Both the position numbers and the translations under genes were made by a program. This document shows positions 15,614-24,974 of a stretch of 64,000 bases of DNA, piece by piece. The notes beneath the pieces were generated by a model that saw only the letters and a program-made list of their open reading frames with translations, did not search any database and had not been told where the DNA came from. The first letter of the stretch is position 1. Each line of letters starts with the position of its first letter. Source of the stretch: Streptomyces sp. MMBL 11-1 (GTDB lineage: Bacteria; Actinomycetota; Actinomycetes; Streptomycetales; Streptomycetaceae); the NCBI RefSeq assembly GCF_028622875.1, contig NZ_CP117709.1:3785001-3849000 (forward strand). Direction: 5' to 3'.

Positions 15614-15928
15614 ATGAGTGGTGTTTCCAGACTCTCTCACCGTGTGGTGCGAGCGCCTGGCGACATCCGGAAGATTAGCACGCTGAACAGGGTGGAATCA
15701 CATCCGTTGTTTCGCCGACTCCGGGAGGGGAAGCGGGAACCCCGAACCATCGCCCCCACTCCTCCAGAGTGCGTCCCGGGTGCGGGACACTGGGAGGAGG
15801 TCACCTCTACGATCCGTGTGAGGGGTGACACTCATCCACAGGCCAGACAAGGGGAACCAGCCGATTTCCCGACGCGTGGATACGATCAGTAAGCAGTACA
15901 GGGACGATGACAACGGAGGAGGTGCCCC
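15614..15928. other. Intergenic region between tRNA-Leu and fhaA (divergent promoters)
   Basis: A 315-bp divergent region without a gene. On the minus strand TGATTC (15695-15700) and TAATCT (15672-15677) are 17 bp apart and may be the tRNA-Leu promoter; the same GCTAATCTTC block precedes tRNA-Ile. Near fhaA the strong ribosome site GGAGGAGGTG (15915-15924) sets the GTG start at 15929. Confidence 0.5.
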
Positions 15929-16771
15929 GTGGGGGTCATGAAGCGTTTCGAGCAGCGCCTCGAGGGGCTGGTCAACGGCACCTTCGCCAAGGTCTTCAAG
16001 TCCGAGGTACAGCCCGTCGAGATCGCCGGCGCCCTCCAGCGGGAGTGCGACAACAACGCGACGATCTGGAACCGTGAGCGGACCGTCGTCCCCAACGACT
16101 TCATCGTCGAGCTCAGCACGCCCGACTACGAGCGGCTCAGCCCGTACTCCGGCCAGTTGGGCGACGAGCTCTCCGGCCTGGTGCGCGACTACGCCAAACA
16201 GCAGCGCTACACCTTCATGGGACCGATCAAGGTCCACCTGGAGAAGGCCGACGACCTCGACACCGGGCTCTACCGGGTCCGCAGCCGCACTCTGGCATCG
16301 AGTACGTCACAGCAGGACCCCTCTGCCCAGCCCCAGCAGCCCGCGGCCCCGCGGGCTCCCGGCGGCTACGGCTACCCCCCGAGCGCCGCTCCGCCGATGC
16401 CCGCGGCCCCGCCGCCCGGCGCCGGGCGGCCCACGGCCCCCACGAACGACCGGCGCCCGCAACCCGCGCCCGGCCCCCTGCCGGACGCCCGGACACGGCG
16501 CTGGATCGAGATCAACGGCACCCGCCATCAGATCTCCCGCCCGACGTTGGTGATGGGACGATCCACCGACGCCGACGTGCGGATCGACGATCCCGGCGTA
16601 TCGCGCCGGCACTGTGAGATCCGGACCGGAACGCCCTCGACGATCCAGGATCTCGGGTCTACCAACGGCATCGTGGTAGACGGGCAGCACACCACCCGCG
16701 CTACGCTCCGCGACGGCTCGCGGATCGTCGTGGGCAGCACCACCATCGTTTACCGGCAAGCCGAAGGGTGA
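15929..16771 (+). CDS. fhaA: FHA domain protein FhaA (DUF3662 plus FHA)
   Basis: 280 residues. Residues 1-~115 are the DUF3662 domain (KRFEQRLEGLVNGTFAKVFK, EVQPVEIAGALQREC); a Pro/Ala/Gly-rich linker runs to ~195; an FHA domain at ~205-275 has LVMGRSTDADVRIDDPGVSRR and the phosphothreonine-binding STNG. In mycobacteria FhaA binds the phosphorylated pseudokinase domain of MurJ/MviN and modulates peptidoglycan precursor export; a discoidin protein of that group lies at the right end of this window. GTG 15929 is chosen over ATG 15938 for ribosome-site spacing. First gene of the operon. Confidence 0.93.
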   Translation: MGVMKRFEQRLEGLVNGTFAKVFKSEVQPVEIAGALQRECDNNATIWNRERTVVPNDFIVELSTPDYERLSPYSGQLGDELSGLVRDYAKQQRYTFMGPIKVHLEKADDLDTGLYRVRSRTLASSTSQQDPSAQPQQPAAPRAPGGYGYPPSAAPPMPAAPPPGAGRPTAPTNDRRPQPAPGPLPDARTRRWIEINGTRHQISRPTLVMGRSTDADVRIDDPGVSRRHCEIRTGTPSTIQDLGSTNGIVVDGQHTTRATLRDGSRIVVGSTTIVYRQAEG

Positions 16772-16781
16772 AGCGGGGGCA

Positions 16782-17297
16782 ATGTCAGAGCTGACCCTTA
16801 CGGTCATGCGGCTAGGTTTCCTGGCTGTTCTGTGGCTGTTCGTCATCGTGGCCGTACAGGTCATCCGCAGCGACCTGTTCGGAACGCGCGTCACGCAGCG
16901 CGGCTCACGCCGCACTGCCGCCGACGCGCGCCCCCAACAGGGCCGCCAACAACAAGCAGCGCCGCCCCAGCAGCGCCAGCAGCCCGGCCGGCAGCGCCGC
17001 GGGGCACCAACAAAGCTGGTCGTGTCCGAAGGCACGCTCACGGGCACCACGGTCGCGCTCCAGGGCCAGACCATCACCCTGGGCCGGGCCCACGATTCAA
17101 CGATCGTGCTGGACGACGACTACGCGTCCAGCAGGCATGCCAGGATCTACCCGGACCGTGACGGCCAGTGGATCGTCGAGGATCTCGGGTCCACCAACGG
17201 CACGTATCTGGAACGGACCCGGCTCACCACCCCGACACCAGTTCCGCTGGGCGCGCCGATCCGTATCGGCAAGACCGTCATCGAGCTGCGGAAGTAG
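16782..17297 (+). CDS. fhaB: Membrane-anchored FHA domain protein FhaB (FipA)
   Basis: 171 residues. One N-terminal membrane helix (LGFLAVLWLFVIVAVQVI, residues 11-28), a Gln/Arg/Pro-rich linker, and a C-terminal FHA domain (~90-165) with LGRAHDSTIVLDDDYASSRH and the GSTNGTYL phosphothreonine pocket. FhaB homologues join division proteins to Ser/Thr kinase signalling at the septum. It lies 10 bp after fhaA in the fhaA-to-pknB operon. Confidence 0.92.
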   Translation: MSELTLTVMRLGFLAVLWLFVIVAVQVIRSDLFGTRVTQRGSRRTAADARPQQGRQQQAAPPQQRQQPGRQRRGAPTKLVVSEGTLTGTTVALQGQTITLGRAHDSTIVLDDDYASSRHARIYPDRDGQWIVEDLGSTNGTYLERTRLTTPTPVPLGAPIRIGKTVIELRK

Positions 17298-17304
17298 TAC
17301 GACA

Positions 17305-17326
17305 ATGAGCGAGCGGAGCGAGCGAG
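17305..17326 (+). repeat. Copy of a recurrent ATGAGCGAGCGNAGCGAGCG-type motif
   Basis: The sequence from ATGAGCGAG onward repeats GAGCGAGCG units and would encode MSERSER. A related copy forms the start of the sigma-factor gene at 38355. Here it sits between fhaB and pstP with no ribosome site and no sensible ORF. Confidence 0.6.
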
Positions 17327-17381
17327 CCGCGGCGGTCCCGACGTCGGACGCTGCCCGGTTCCCGACCGGAGGGTGGGCAGT

Positions 17382-18932
17382 GTGGCTCGAGACAGGCTGT
17401 ACCCCGAGTCAGCATCGACTGGGCAGGTGCGCATGAGTCTGTCGCTGCGCTTCGCCGCCGGGTCGCACAAGGGCATGATCCGGGAGGGCAATGAGGACTC
17501 CGGCTATGCCGGTCCCCGGCTCCTCGCCATCGCCGACGGCATGGGCGGTCAGGCGGCCGGTGAGGTCGCCAGCTCCGAGGTGATCTCCACGCTCGTCCCG
17601 CTCGACGACGACGTACCGGGATCCGATCTTCTGACCTCGCTCGGCACCGCCGTGCAGCAGGCCAACGACCAGCTGCGGGTCATGGTCGAGGAGGACCCCC
17701 AGCTGGAGGGCATGGGCACCACGCTCACCGCCCTGCTCTGGACCGGCCGGCGCCTGGGCCTGGTGCACGTCGGCGACTCCCGCGCGTATCTGCTGCGCGA
17801 CGGCGTCCTGACGCAGATCACCCAGGACCACACCTGGGTGCAGCGTCTCGTCGACGAGGGCCGGATCACCGAGGAGGAGGCCACCACCCACCCGCAGCGC
17901 TCCCTGCTGATGCGGGCGCTGGGAAGCGGCGACCATGTCGAACCGGACCTCTCCATCCGCGAGGTCCGCGCCGGCGACCGCTATCTGATCTGCTCGGACG
18001 GTCTCTCCGGCGTTGTCTCGCACCAGACGATGGAAGAGACCCTCGCCAGCTACCAGGGCCCGGCGGAGACCATCCAGGAGCTGATCCAGCTCGCCCTGCG
18101 CGGCGGCGGCCCGGACAACATCACCTGCATCGTGGCCGACGTCCTGGACGTCGACAACAACGACAGCCTGGCCGGGCAGCTCAGCGACACCCCGGTCGTC
18201 GTCGGCGCGGTCGCGGAGAACCAGGCCCAGCTGGGCGACGGCGGGGCCATGCAGACGCCCGCCGGCCGCGCGGCCGGCCTCGGCCGCCCCGTGCCCCCGC
18301 CCGCCGGCGGCTTCGGCCCGCCCGGCAGCGGCGACGCCGCTTACGGGGGCATGCCGGACGGCTCCTACGACGCCTATACGGACGAGGACTTCGCCAAACC
18401 GGGCGGCGGCCGTAAATGGCTGAAGCGTTCCGTCTTCATCGTGCTCGCACTGGCCGTGATCGGCGGCGGTCTGTACGGCGGCTACCGCTGGACGCAGACG
18501 CAGTACTACGTCGGCACGCAGGACGGACACGTCGCGCTGTTCCAGGGCATCAGCCAGGACCTCGCCTGGGTCTCGCTCTCGAAGGTCGAGAAGAACCACC
18601 CCGAGATCGAGCTCAAGTACCTGCCGCCGTACCAGCGCAAGCAGGTCGAGGCGACGATCGCCGAGGGCAACATCACCGACGCCCGCGAGAAGGTCGCCGA
18701 ACTCGCCGCCCAGGCCTCCGCCTGCAAGAAGGACGCGCAGCGCCGAGCCGCCGACGCCGAGAACCAGGCCCGTAAGGGCGAGGGCGAGGCCGGCGGCACC
18801 GCCGGGGCCCCCGCCGCCAGGACTTCCGCCACGTCCTCCGCCAAGGAGACCAAGCCGACCAGCGCTCCCACTCCCGGCCCCAGCCTCTCGGAGGAAGAGA
18901 AGAAGCTGGTCCCGCAGTGCGGTAAGCAGTAA
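17382..18932 (+). CDS. pstP: PP2C-type Ser/Thr phosphatase PstP
   Basis: 516 residues. An N-terminal PPM phosphatase domain (~25-265) carries the metal-ligand motifs GNEDSGYAG, IADGMGGQAAG, HVGDSRAYL, CSDGLSG and GGPDNIT. A Gly/Pro linker, one membrane helix (SVFIVLALAVIGGGLYGG, about residue 350) and an extracytoplasmic helical tail follow. It reverses PknB-type phosphorylation. GTG 17382 is chosen because GGAGG (17368-17372) is 9 bp away; MSLSLRF at 17433 is an alternative start. Part of the fhaA-to-pknB operon. Confidence 0.93.
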   Translation: MARDRLYPESASTGQVRMSLSLRFAAGSHKGMIREGNEDSGYAGPRLLAIADGMGGQAAGEVASSEVISTLVPLDDDVPGSDLLTSLGTAVQQANDQLRVMVEEDPQLEGMGTTLTALLWTGRRLGLVHVGDSRAYLLRDGVLTQITQDHTWVQRLVDEGRITEEEATTHPQRSLLMRALGSGDHVEPDLSIREVRAGDRYLICSDGLSGVVSHQTMEETLASYQGPAETIQELIQLALRGGGPDNITCIVADVLDVDNNDSLAGQLSDTPVVVGAVAENQAQLGDGGAMQTPAGRAAGLGRPVPPPAGGFGPPGSGDAAYGGMPDGSYDAYTDEDFAKPGGGRKWLKRSVFIVLALAVIGGGLYGGYRWTQTQYYVGTQDGHVALFQGISQDLAWVSLSKVEKNHPEIELKYLPPYQRKQVEATIAEGNITDAREKVAELAAQASACKKDAQRRAADAENQARKGEGEAGGTAGAPAARTSATSSAKETKPTSAPTPGPSLSEEEKKLVPQCGKQ

Positions 18933-18954
18933 GCCGTAGGGGGCCTTCAGCACC

Positions 18955-20355
18955 ATGAGCGTTGTCACCAACACCACCACCATCGGCGCGATCGACGCAC
19001 CGAGCCGCCGCAACACCGAACTGGCGCTCGTCGTCTTCGCCGTCGCCATCTCGGTGTTCGCCTACGCCAACGTGGGCCTCGCCCTCAACGGTGAGCTGCC
19101 CTCGGGCATGCTCGGATACGGGGCGGGCCTCGCCCTGCTCGGCGGCGTCGGCCACCTCGTGGTGCGCAGATTCGCCAAGTACGCCGACCCGCTGCTGCTG
19201 CCCCTGGCCACCCTGCTCAACGGACTGGGACTGGCGCTGATCTGGCGCCTGGACCAGTCCGAACGCTTCCAGGCCCTGGACACCTTCGTACCCGCCGCCT
19301 CGAAACAGCTGCTGTTCTCCGCCATCGGCGTGGGAATGCTGGTCGCGGTCCTGGTCGTCCTCAAGGACCACCGCATCCTGCAGCGCTACACGTACATCTC
19401 CATGGTCGTGGCGCTGTTCCTGCTGATCCTGCCGATGTTCTTCCCCGCCGTGAACGGCGCCAAGATCTGGATCAGGATCCCGGGTGTCGGAACGCTCCAG
19501 CCCGGCGAGTTCGCCAAGATCATCATCACCGTGTTCTTCTCGGGCTACCTGATGGTCAAGCGCGACGCGCTGGCCCTGGCCAGCCGCCGCTTCATGGGTC
19601 TCTACCTGCCCCGCGGCCGCGACCTCGGTCCGATCCTCGCCATCTGGGCGATGTCGATCCTGATCCTCGTCTTCGAGACCGACCTCGGCACCTCGCTGCT
19701 CTTCTTCGGCATGTTCGTCGTCATGCTCTACGTGGCGACCGAGCGCACCAGCTGGATCATCTTCGGTCTACTGATGTCGGCGGTCGGCGCGGTCAGCGTC
19801 GCCACATTCGAACCGCACGTCCAGCAGCGCGTCACCGCCTGGCTCGACCCGTTCGCGGGCTGGAACAAGGTGGCCGCGAGCGAGCAGATGGCGAAGTCCC
19901 TGATGGCCTTCGGATCCGGTGGCACCCTCGGGACCGGGCTCGGGCAGGGCAACTCCGACCTGATCGGCTTCGCGGCCAACTCCGACTTCATCCTCGCCAC
20001 AGTCGGTGAGGAGCTCGGGCTCGCCGGGATGATGGCCGTGCTCCTCGTCTACGGCCTGATCGTCGAGCGTGGCGTACGCACCGCGCTGGCGGCCCGCGAC
20101 CCGTTCGGCAAGCTGCTCGCGATCGGCCTCTCCGGCTCGTTCGCCATCCAGGTGTTCGTCGTCGCCGGCGGTGTGATGGGCCTCATCCCGCTCACCGGTA
20201 TGACGATGCCGTTCCTGGCGGCAGGTGGTTCCTCCGTGCTCGCCAACTGGGCCCTGATCGCCATTCTGATCAGAATCAGCGATACCGCCCGTCGCCCGGC
20301 GCCTGCTCCCTCTCCGTCCACCGACGCCGAGATGACACAAGTGGTCCGCCCGTGA
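18955..20355 (+). CDS. rodA: FtsW/RodA/SpoVE family lipid II polymerase
   Basis: 466 residues with about 11 membrane helices. SEDS signatures are present: GAKIWIRIPGVGTLQPGEFAK, VFETDLGTSLLFFGMF with the essential Asp, and PLTGMTMPFLAAGGSS. SEDS proteins are peptidoglycan glycosyltransferases acting with a class B penicillin-binding protein, here the overlapping pbpA. The location in the pstP/pknB operon marks it as the RodA-type member rather than divisome FtsW. It ends in a GTGA overlap with pbpA. Confidence 0.92.
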   Translation: MSVVTNTTTIGAIDAPSRRNTELALVVFAVAISVFAYANVGLALNGELPSGMLGYGAGLALLGGVGHLVVRRFAKYADPLLLPLATLLNGLGLALIWRLDQSERFQALDTFVPAASKQLLFSAIGVGMLVAVLVVLKDHRILQRYTYISMVVALFLLILPMFFPAVNGAKIWIRIPGVGTLQPGEFAKIIITVFFSGYLMVKRDALALASRRFMGLYLPRGRDLGPILAIWAMSILILVFETDLGTSLLFFGMFVVMLYVATERTSWIIFGLLMSAVGAVSVATFEPHVQQRVTAWLDPFAGWNKVAASEQMAKSLMAFGSGGTLGTGLGQGNSDLIGFAANSDFILATVGEELGLAGMMAVLLVYGLIVERGVRTALAARDPFGKLLAIGLSGSFAIQVFVVAGGVMGLIPLTGMTMPFLAAGGSSVLANWALIAILIRISDTARRPAPAPSPSTDAEMTQVVRP

Positions 20356-21809
20356 ACAAGCCCCTGCGCCGGATCGCGATCTTCTGCGGCATCCTCGTCC
20401 TCGCCCTCCTCATCCGGGACAACTGGCTCCAGTACGTCCGCGCCGACGAGCTGACCAGCCACAAGTACAACCGCCGCGTCGAGATCGAGCGGTACGCCCA
20501 CGAGCGCGGCGACATCATCGTCGACGGCAAGGCGATCACCGGTTCCGTCGAGACCGAGGACAGCGACTTCCGGTACAAGCGGGTCTGGAAGAACGGCCCC
20601 CTGTGGGCCCCGGTGACCGGCTACTCCTCGCAGGCCTTCGACTCCTCGCAGCTGGAGAACCTGGAAGACGGCATCCTCACCGGCAACGACGACCAGCTGT
20701 TCTTCGACCGGACGCTGTCGATGTTCACCGGGGAGAAGAAGCGCGGCGGCAACATCGTCACCACGCTGAACGGCGACGCCCAGAAGGCCGCCTTCAAGGG
20801 GCTCGGCGAGAAGAAGGGCGCTGTGGTCGCCCTCGACCCGAAGAGCGGCGCCATCCTCGCCCTCGCCAGCACCCCGTCCTACGACCCCTCGGTCTTCGCC
20901 GGCAACTCGCTCAAGGACTCGGACAACCGGCAGAAGCTCCTCAAGGACGAGGACAAGCCGATGCTCAACCGGGCCTTGCGCGAGACCTACCCCCCGGGCT
21001 CCACGTTCAAGGTCGTCACCGCCGCCGCCGCCCTGGAGAACGGGCTCTACGACGACATCGACGCCAAGACGGACTCGCCGCTGCCCTGGACGCTGCCGCA
21101 GTCCACCACGCCGCTCAAGAACGAGGGCAACATCCCCTGCGAGAACGCCACGCTGCGCGAGGCCCTGCGGGTGTCGTGCAACACCGTCTTCGGGAAGATG
21201 AGCGACGACCTCGGCAACAAGAAGATGATCGAGCAGACGGACAGGTTCGGCTTCAACAAGGAAGTCTTCACGCCCGTCCGCGCCGACGCGAGCATCTACC
21301 CCGAGGACAACAGGCCGCAGAACGCGATGGCCGGCATCGGCCAGGCGTCCAACCGGACCACCCCTCTCCAGATGGCCATGGTCGCCTCCGCGATCGCCAA
21401 CGACGGCAAGCTGATGCAGCCGTACATGGTCGCCGAGCGGCAGGCGCCCAACCTGGACCCGGTCTACACGCACGAACCCGAAGAGCTCAGCCGCGCGCTC
21501 TCCGGTGAGAACGCCCAGAAGATCCAGCAGATGATGGAGACCGTCGTCAAGGACGGTACGGGAACCAACGCGCGGATCCCCGGCGTCACAGTGGGCGGCA
21601 AGACCGGTACGGCACAGCACGGTCTGAACAACAGCGAGAAGCCGTACGCCTGGTTCATCTCGTACGCGAAGACCGACGACGGCTCACCGGTCGCCGTCGC
21701 CGTCGTGGTCGAGGACGGCAACGCCAACCGGGACGACATCTCCGGTGGCGGGCTGGCCGCCCCCATCGCGCGCGACGTGATGAAGGCGGTCATCGACAGC
21801 AAGAAGTGA
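20352..21809 (+). CDS. pbpA: Class B penicillin-binding protein PbpA
   Basis: 485 residues: an N-terminal membrane anchor (IAIFCGILVLALLIRDN), a dimerisation domain and a transpeptidase domain with the active-site STFK (Ser217), SCN (Ser275) and KTGTAQ (Lys417). It cross-links peptidoglycan made by the partner RodA. GTG 20352 overlaps the rodA TGA. The C-terminal DVMKAVIDSKK is the usual end of this family. The 171 bp to pknB may hold an additional promoter. Confidence 0.94.
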   Translation: MNKPLRRIAIFCGILVLALLIRDNWLQYVRADELTSHKYNRRVEIERYAHERGDIIVDGKAITGSVETEDSDFRYKRVWKNGPLWAPVTGYSSQAFDSSQLENLEDGILTGNDDQLFFDRTLSMFTGEKKRGGNIVTTLNGDAQKAAFKGLGEKKGAVVALDPKSGAILALASTPSYDPSVFAGNSLKDSDNRQKLLKDEDKPMLNRALRETYPPGSTFKVVTAAAALENGLYDDIDAKTDSPLPWTLPQSTTPLKNEGNIPCENATLREALRVSCNTVFGKMSDDLGNKKMIEQTDRFGFNKEVFTPVRADASIYPEDNRPQNAMAGIGQASNRTTPLQMAMVASAIANDGKLMQPYMVAERQAPNLDPVYTHEPEELSRALSGENAQKIQQMMETVVKDGTGTNARIPGVTVGGKTGTAQHGLNNSEKPYAWFISYAKTDDGSPVAVAVVVEDGNANRDDISGGGLAAPIARDVMKAVIDSKK

Positions 21810-21980
21810 GACCTGTCACGGCGGCCGCCCGTCATACCGGACATCGGATACCGGTCGGATATCGGCTGCCGGGTGCGGGCTGATCACGTCACCCGTGCCC
21901 GGTAGCGTATGCGCGAACAGCGCACCGCCGCGGACCACACACGGGTGCGGTCGGGACTGACGGAGAGGGCTGGAACAGTT

Positions 21981-23984
21981 ATGGAAGAGCCGCGTCGCCT
22001 CGGCGGCCGGTACGAGCTGGGCTCGGTGCTCGGCCGTGGTGGCATGGCCGAGGTCTACCTCGCGCACGACACCCGGCTCGGCCGCACCGTAGCTGTGAAG
22101 ACGCTCCGGGCCGATCTGGCCCGTGACCCGTCGTTCCAGGCCCGGTTCCGCCGAGAGGCCCAGTCGGCCGCCTCGCTCAACCACCCCGCGATCGTCGCCG
22201 TCTACGACACCGGCGAGGACTACGTCGACGGGGTCTCCATCCCGTACATCGTGATGGAGTACGTCGACGGGTCGACGCTGAGGGAGCTGCTGCACTCCGG
22301 TCGCAGACTGCTCCCCGAGCGCACGCTGGAGATGACGGTCGGCATCCTCCAGGCCCTGGAGTACTCGCACCGCGCCCAGATCGTCCACCGCGACATCAAG
22401 CCGGCGAACGTCATGCTGACGCGCACCGGCCAGGTCAAGGTCATGGACTTCGGCATCGCCCGCGCCATGGGCGACTCCGGGATGACGATGACGCAGACCG
22501 CCGCGGTCATCGGCACCGCCCAGTACCTCTCCCCGGAGCAGGCCAAGGGCGAGCAGGTCGACGCGCGCTCCGACCTGTACTCCACCGGCTGCCTGCTGTA
22601 CGAGCTGCTCGCGGTCCGGCCTCCGTTCGTCGGGGACTCCCCCGTCGCGGTGGCCTACCAGCACGTCCGGGAGGAGCCGCAGCCGCCGAGCAACTTCGAC
22701 CCCGAGATCACGCCCGAGATGGACGCGATCGTGTTGAAGGCGCTCACCAAGGACCCGGACTACCGCTACCAGTCCGCCGACGAGATGCGCGCCGACATCG
22801 AGGCCTGCCTCGACGGCCAGCCGGTCGCGGCCACGGCGGCGATGGGCGCCGCCGGGTACGGGGGCTACGACGGCTACAACACCGACCAGCCCACCGCGGC
22901 CCTGCGCCCCACCGATCCGAACAACGCGCAGACCTCGATGCTGCCCCCGGTCAACCCGGACGACGGCGGCTACGGCTACGACGACCGCACGGGCCGCCGC
23001 CGCCAGCAGAAGAAGAGCAACACCTCGACGATCCTGCTGGTCGTCGCGGGCATCCTGGTGCTGATCGGCGCGATCCTGATCGGCCGGGTGATCTTCACCC
23101 CGACCAGCGACGACGGCCAGGTCAAGGCCCCGAACCTGGTGGGCTCCACGGTGCAGGAAGCGGAGAAACTCGCGTCCAGAACCGACGTCACCGTGAAGGT
23201 CGGCGCCGAGGAGCCGTGCGAGGACCAGGAGAAGGGCGAGATCTGCTCGCAGGATCCGGCGGTCGACGCTCTGATGGACAAGGACGGCACCGTCACGGTC
23301 GTCGTCTCCACCGGAGCGCCGAAGACCGAGGTTCCCAACGTCCTGGAGAAGTCCGAGGACGGCGCCCGCGAGGTCCTCGAGGAGAAGGGCTTCACGGTCA
23401 ACGTCACCACACAGGAGTCCGAGAAGACCGAGGGCACCGTGATCGAGCAGGACCCCAAGGGCGGCGCGAAGGCCGAGGAGGGGGCCGAGATCACCATCAC
23501 CGTGGCCATGCAGACGACCGACCCGATGCCCGACGTGCGGACCCGTCAGTACGACGCCGCCGTGGCCCAGCTCAACCAGCTCGGGTTCACCAACGTCTCA
23601 CGGGCCGACGTGGACTCGGAGAAGCCGGCCGGAGAGGTCGTCGAGCAGACCCCCGCGGGCCCGAGCAAGCAGGCCAAGGACGTGCAGATCGTCCTGAAGG
23701 TCTCCAAGGGGCCGGCGCAGCCGGAGCAGGTCCAGATCCCCGGTGACATCGGCAACAGGCCGTACCAGGACGTGAAGGCCCAGCTCGAAGGGCTCGGCTT
23801 CGTGGTCGCTCTCTCCCAGGGCTCGGTCGACAAGCCGAACGCCAAGGTGATCACCAGCAGCCCGGCGCCGACGACCCAGGCGGACAAGGGCAGCACCGTC
23901 ACCCTCGTGACCATCGAGGGCGGCGGGAACGGCGGAAACGGGAACGGCGGAGGCGGCCTCTTCGGAGGCATGGGCGACGACTGA
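21981..23984 (+). CDS. pknB: Membrane Ser/Thr protein kinase PknB with four PASTA domains
   Basis: 667 residues. The kinase domain (~10-275) has GRGGMAEVY, the ATP lysine Lys40, HRDIKPAN (Asp138), DFG (156-158), and activation-loop threonines in MTQTAAVIGTAQYLSPEQ that align with Thr171/Thr173 of mycobacterial PknB. A membrane helix lies at about 349-371. Four PASTA repeats follow and a Gly-rich tail ends the protein. It senses muropeptides or lipid II and phosphorylates envelope and division proteins, with PstP as antagonist. The start is MEEPRRLGGR; an upstream in-frame codon at 21909 gives an atypical extension. Confidence 0.94.
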   Translation: MEEPRRLGGRYELGSVLGRGGMAEVYLAHDTRLGRTVAVKTLRADLARDPSFQARFRREAQSAASLNHPAIVAVYDTGEDYVDGVSIPYIVMEYVDGSTLRELLHSGRRLLPERTLEMTVGILQALEYSHRAQIVHRDIKPANVMLTRTGQVKVMDFGIARAMGDSGMTMTQTAAVIGTAQYLSPEQAKGEQVDARSDLYSTGCLLYELLAVRPPFVGDSPVAVAYQHVREEPQPPSNFDPEITPEMDAIVLKALTKDPDYRYQSADEMRADIEACLDGQPVAATAAMGAAGYGGYDGYNTDQPTAALRPTDPNNAQTSMLPPVNPDDGGYGYDDRTGRRRQQKKSNTSTILLVVAGILVLIGAILIGRVIFTPTSDDGQVKAPNLVGSTVQEAEKLASRTDVTVKVGAEEPCEDQEKGEICSQDPAVDALMDKDGTVTVVVSTGAPKTEVPNVLEKSEDGAREVLEEKGFTVNVTTQESEKTEGTVIEQDPKGGAKAEEGAEITITVAMQTTDPMPDVRTRQYDAAVAQLNQLGFTNVSRADVDSEKPAGEVVEQTPAGPSKQAKDVQIVLKVSKGPAQPEQVQIPGDIGNRPYQDVKAQLEGLGFVVALSQGSVDKPNAKVITSSPAPTTQADKGSTVTLVTIEGGGNGGNGNGGGGLFGGMGDD

Positions 23985-24004
23985 GCCACCGCACCCGCAC
24001 CCGG

Positions 24005-24053
24005 CACGGGAAGGGCCCCGGTCACCCTCATGGTGACCGGGGCCCTTCCCGTG
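24005..24053. terminator. Strong bidirectional terminator after pknB
   Basis: A perfect 22-bp stem (24005-24026 with 24032-24053, core GGGCCCCGGTCACC) and a 5-base loop, 20 bp beyond the pknB stop and facing the convergent sortase gene. Confidence 0.85.
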
Positions 24054-24108
24054 TGCCTCCGAGCGCGAGCGGGTCTCCCGCGGGGCCTGCTCGACGACCT
24101 CTCCGGGC

Positions 24109-24210
24109 GGACTTCCCCGGGCGGCTTCTCCGGCCGGACTTCTCCGGGCGGCTTCTCCGGCCGGACTTCTCCGGGCGGCTTCTCCGGTGCGGCCTCTCCG
24201 GGCGGCTCAG
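24109..24210. repeat. Tandem 27-bp repeats between pknB and srtE2
   Basis: Units start at 24109, 24136 and 24163 with a diverged partial fourth at 24190, built on GGACTTCTCCGGGCGGCTTC; the period is exactly 27 bp. The array ends 4 bp before the sortase stop. One frame reads as SGRTSPGGF repeats but has no coherent gene. Confidence 0.9.
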
Positions 24211-24214
24211 CGCA

Positions 24215-24949
24215 TCAGCGCAGTTCGACCGGCTTCGTGCGGTCCTTGTCGACCTTCTCCGTACGCTCCAGCTCGCCCCACACGATGTACCGGTACTTCG
24301 AGGTGTAGACCGGGGTGCAGGTCGTCAACGTGATGTAGCGGCCCGGCTCCTTGACGCCCGACTCCTCCGGGACCGGCTGGATCACGTCGACGTTGAACTT
24401 CGACGTCTCGGGGAGCGTCTTGTAGACCTTGTAGACGTACCAGGTGTCCTTGGTCTCGAAGACGACCGGATCACCGTTCTTCAGCTTGTGGATGTTGTGG
24501 AACTTCGCGCCGTGCCCGTCGCGGTGCGCGGCCAGCGCGAAGTTGCCCTCGTCGTCCCAGGGGAGGCCCGACTCGACCGGGTCCGTGTAGTAGCCCGCGA
24601 TGCCGTTGTTGAGGGTCTCGGGGTCGGTGCCCTTCTTGACCAGCACCTCGCCGTTCTTCATGGCGGGCACGTGCAGGAAGCCGATGCCGTCCTTGGTGTC
24701 CAGGGCGCCCGGGCCCTCCGCCCATCTGCTGCGGACCGTGTCGCCCTGTTTGTCGGCCTCTCGGTCGGCGAGCACGTTGGTCCACCACAGGGAGTACGCG
24801 ACGAACAGCGCGAGCACCAGGCCCGCGGTGATCAGCAGTTCGCCGAAGAGGCTGACGGCCGTCGCGACGGGGTGGCGGACCCGGCGGCGGGCCGGGGGCG
24901 GGGAGGTGGACGTGTCGGCCCGCTCGTCGTGCTCGGTCCTCGCTGCCAC
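24215..24949 (-). CDS. srtE2: Class E sortase (SrtE2-like)
   Basis: 244 residues: a short cytoplasmic N-terminus, one membrane helix (FGELLITAGLVLALFVAYSL), then the sortase barrel with the catalytic His in ALAAHRDGHG, Cys211 in TLTTCTPVYTS and the Arg in SKYRYIVWG. Class E sortases of Streptomyces cleave LAXTG-type signals and anchor long chaplins to the wall, needed for aerial growth. The order pknB-sortase-sortase-pabA matches the S. coelicolor srtE2-srtE1 locus. GTG start; 25 bp after the longer sortase and co-transcribed. Confidence 0.88.
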   Translation of the reverse strand: MAARTEHDERADTSTSPPPARRRVRHPVATAVSLFGELLITAGLVLALFVAYSLWWTNVLADREADKQGDTVRSRWAEGPGALDTKDGIGFLHVPAMKNGEVLVKKGTDPETLNNGIAGYYTDPVESGLPWDDEGNFALAAHRDGHGAKFHNIHKLKNGDPVVFETKDTWYVYKVYKTLPETSKFNVDVIQPVPEESGVKEPGRYITLTTCTPVYTSKYRYIVWGELERTEKVDKDRTKPVELR

Positions 24950-24974
24950 CGCACCGTCCCTGTCGTGAGGATGT

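Noticed and set aside
24109..24210. Possible CRISPR array or collagen-like gene
   Set aside because: No spacers and no coherent gene; the SGRTSPGGF frame has no start with a ribosome site that explains it and runs into the sortase gene antisense.
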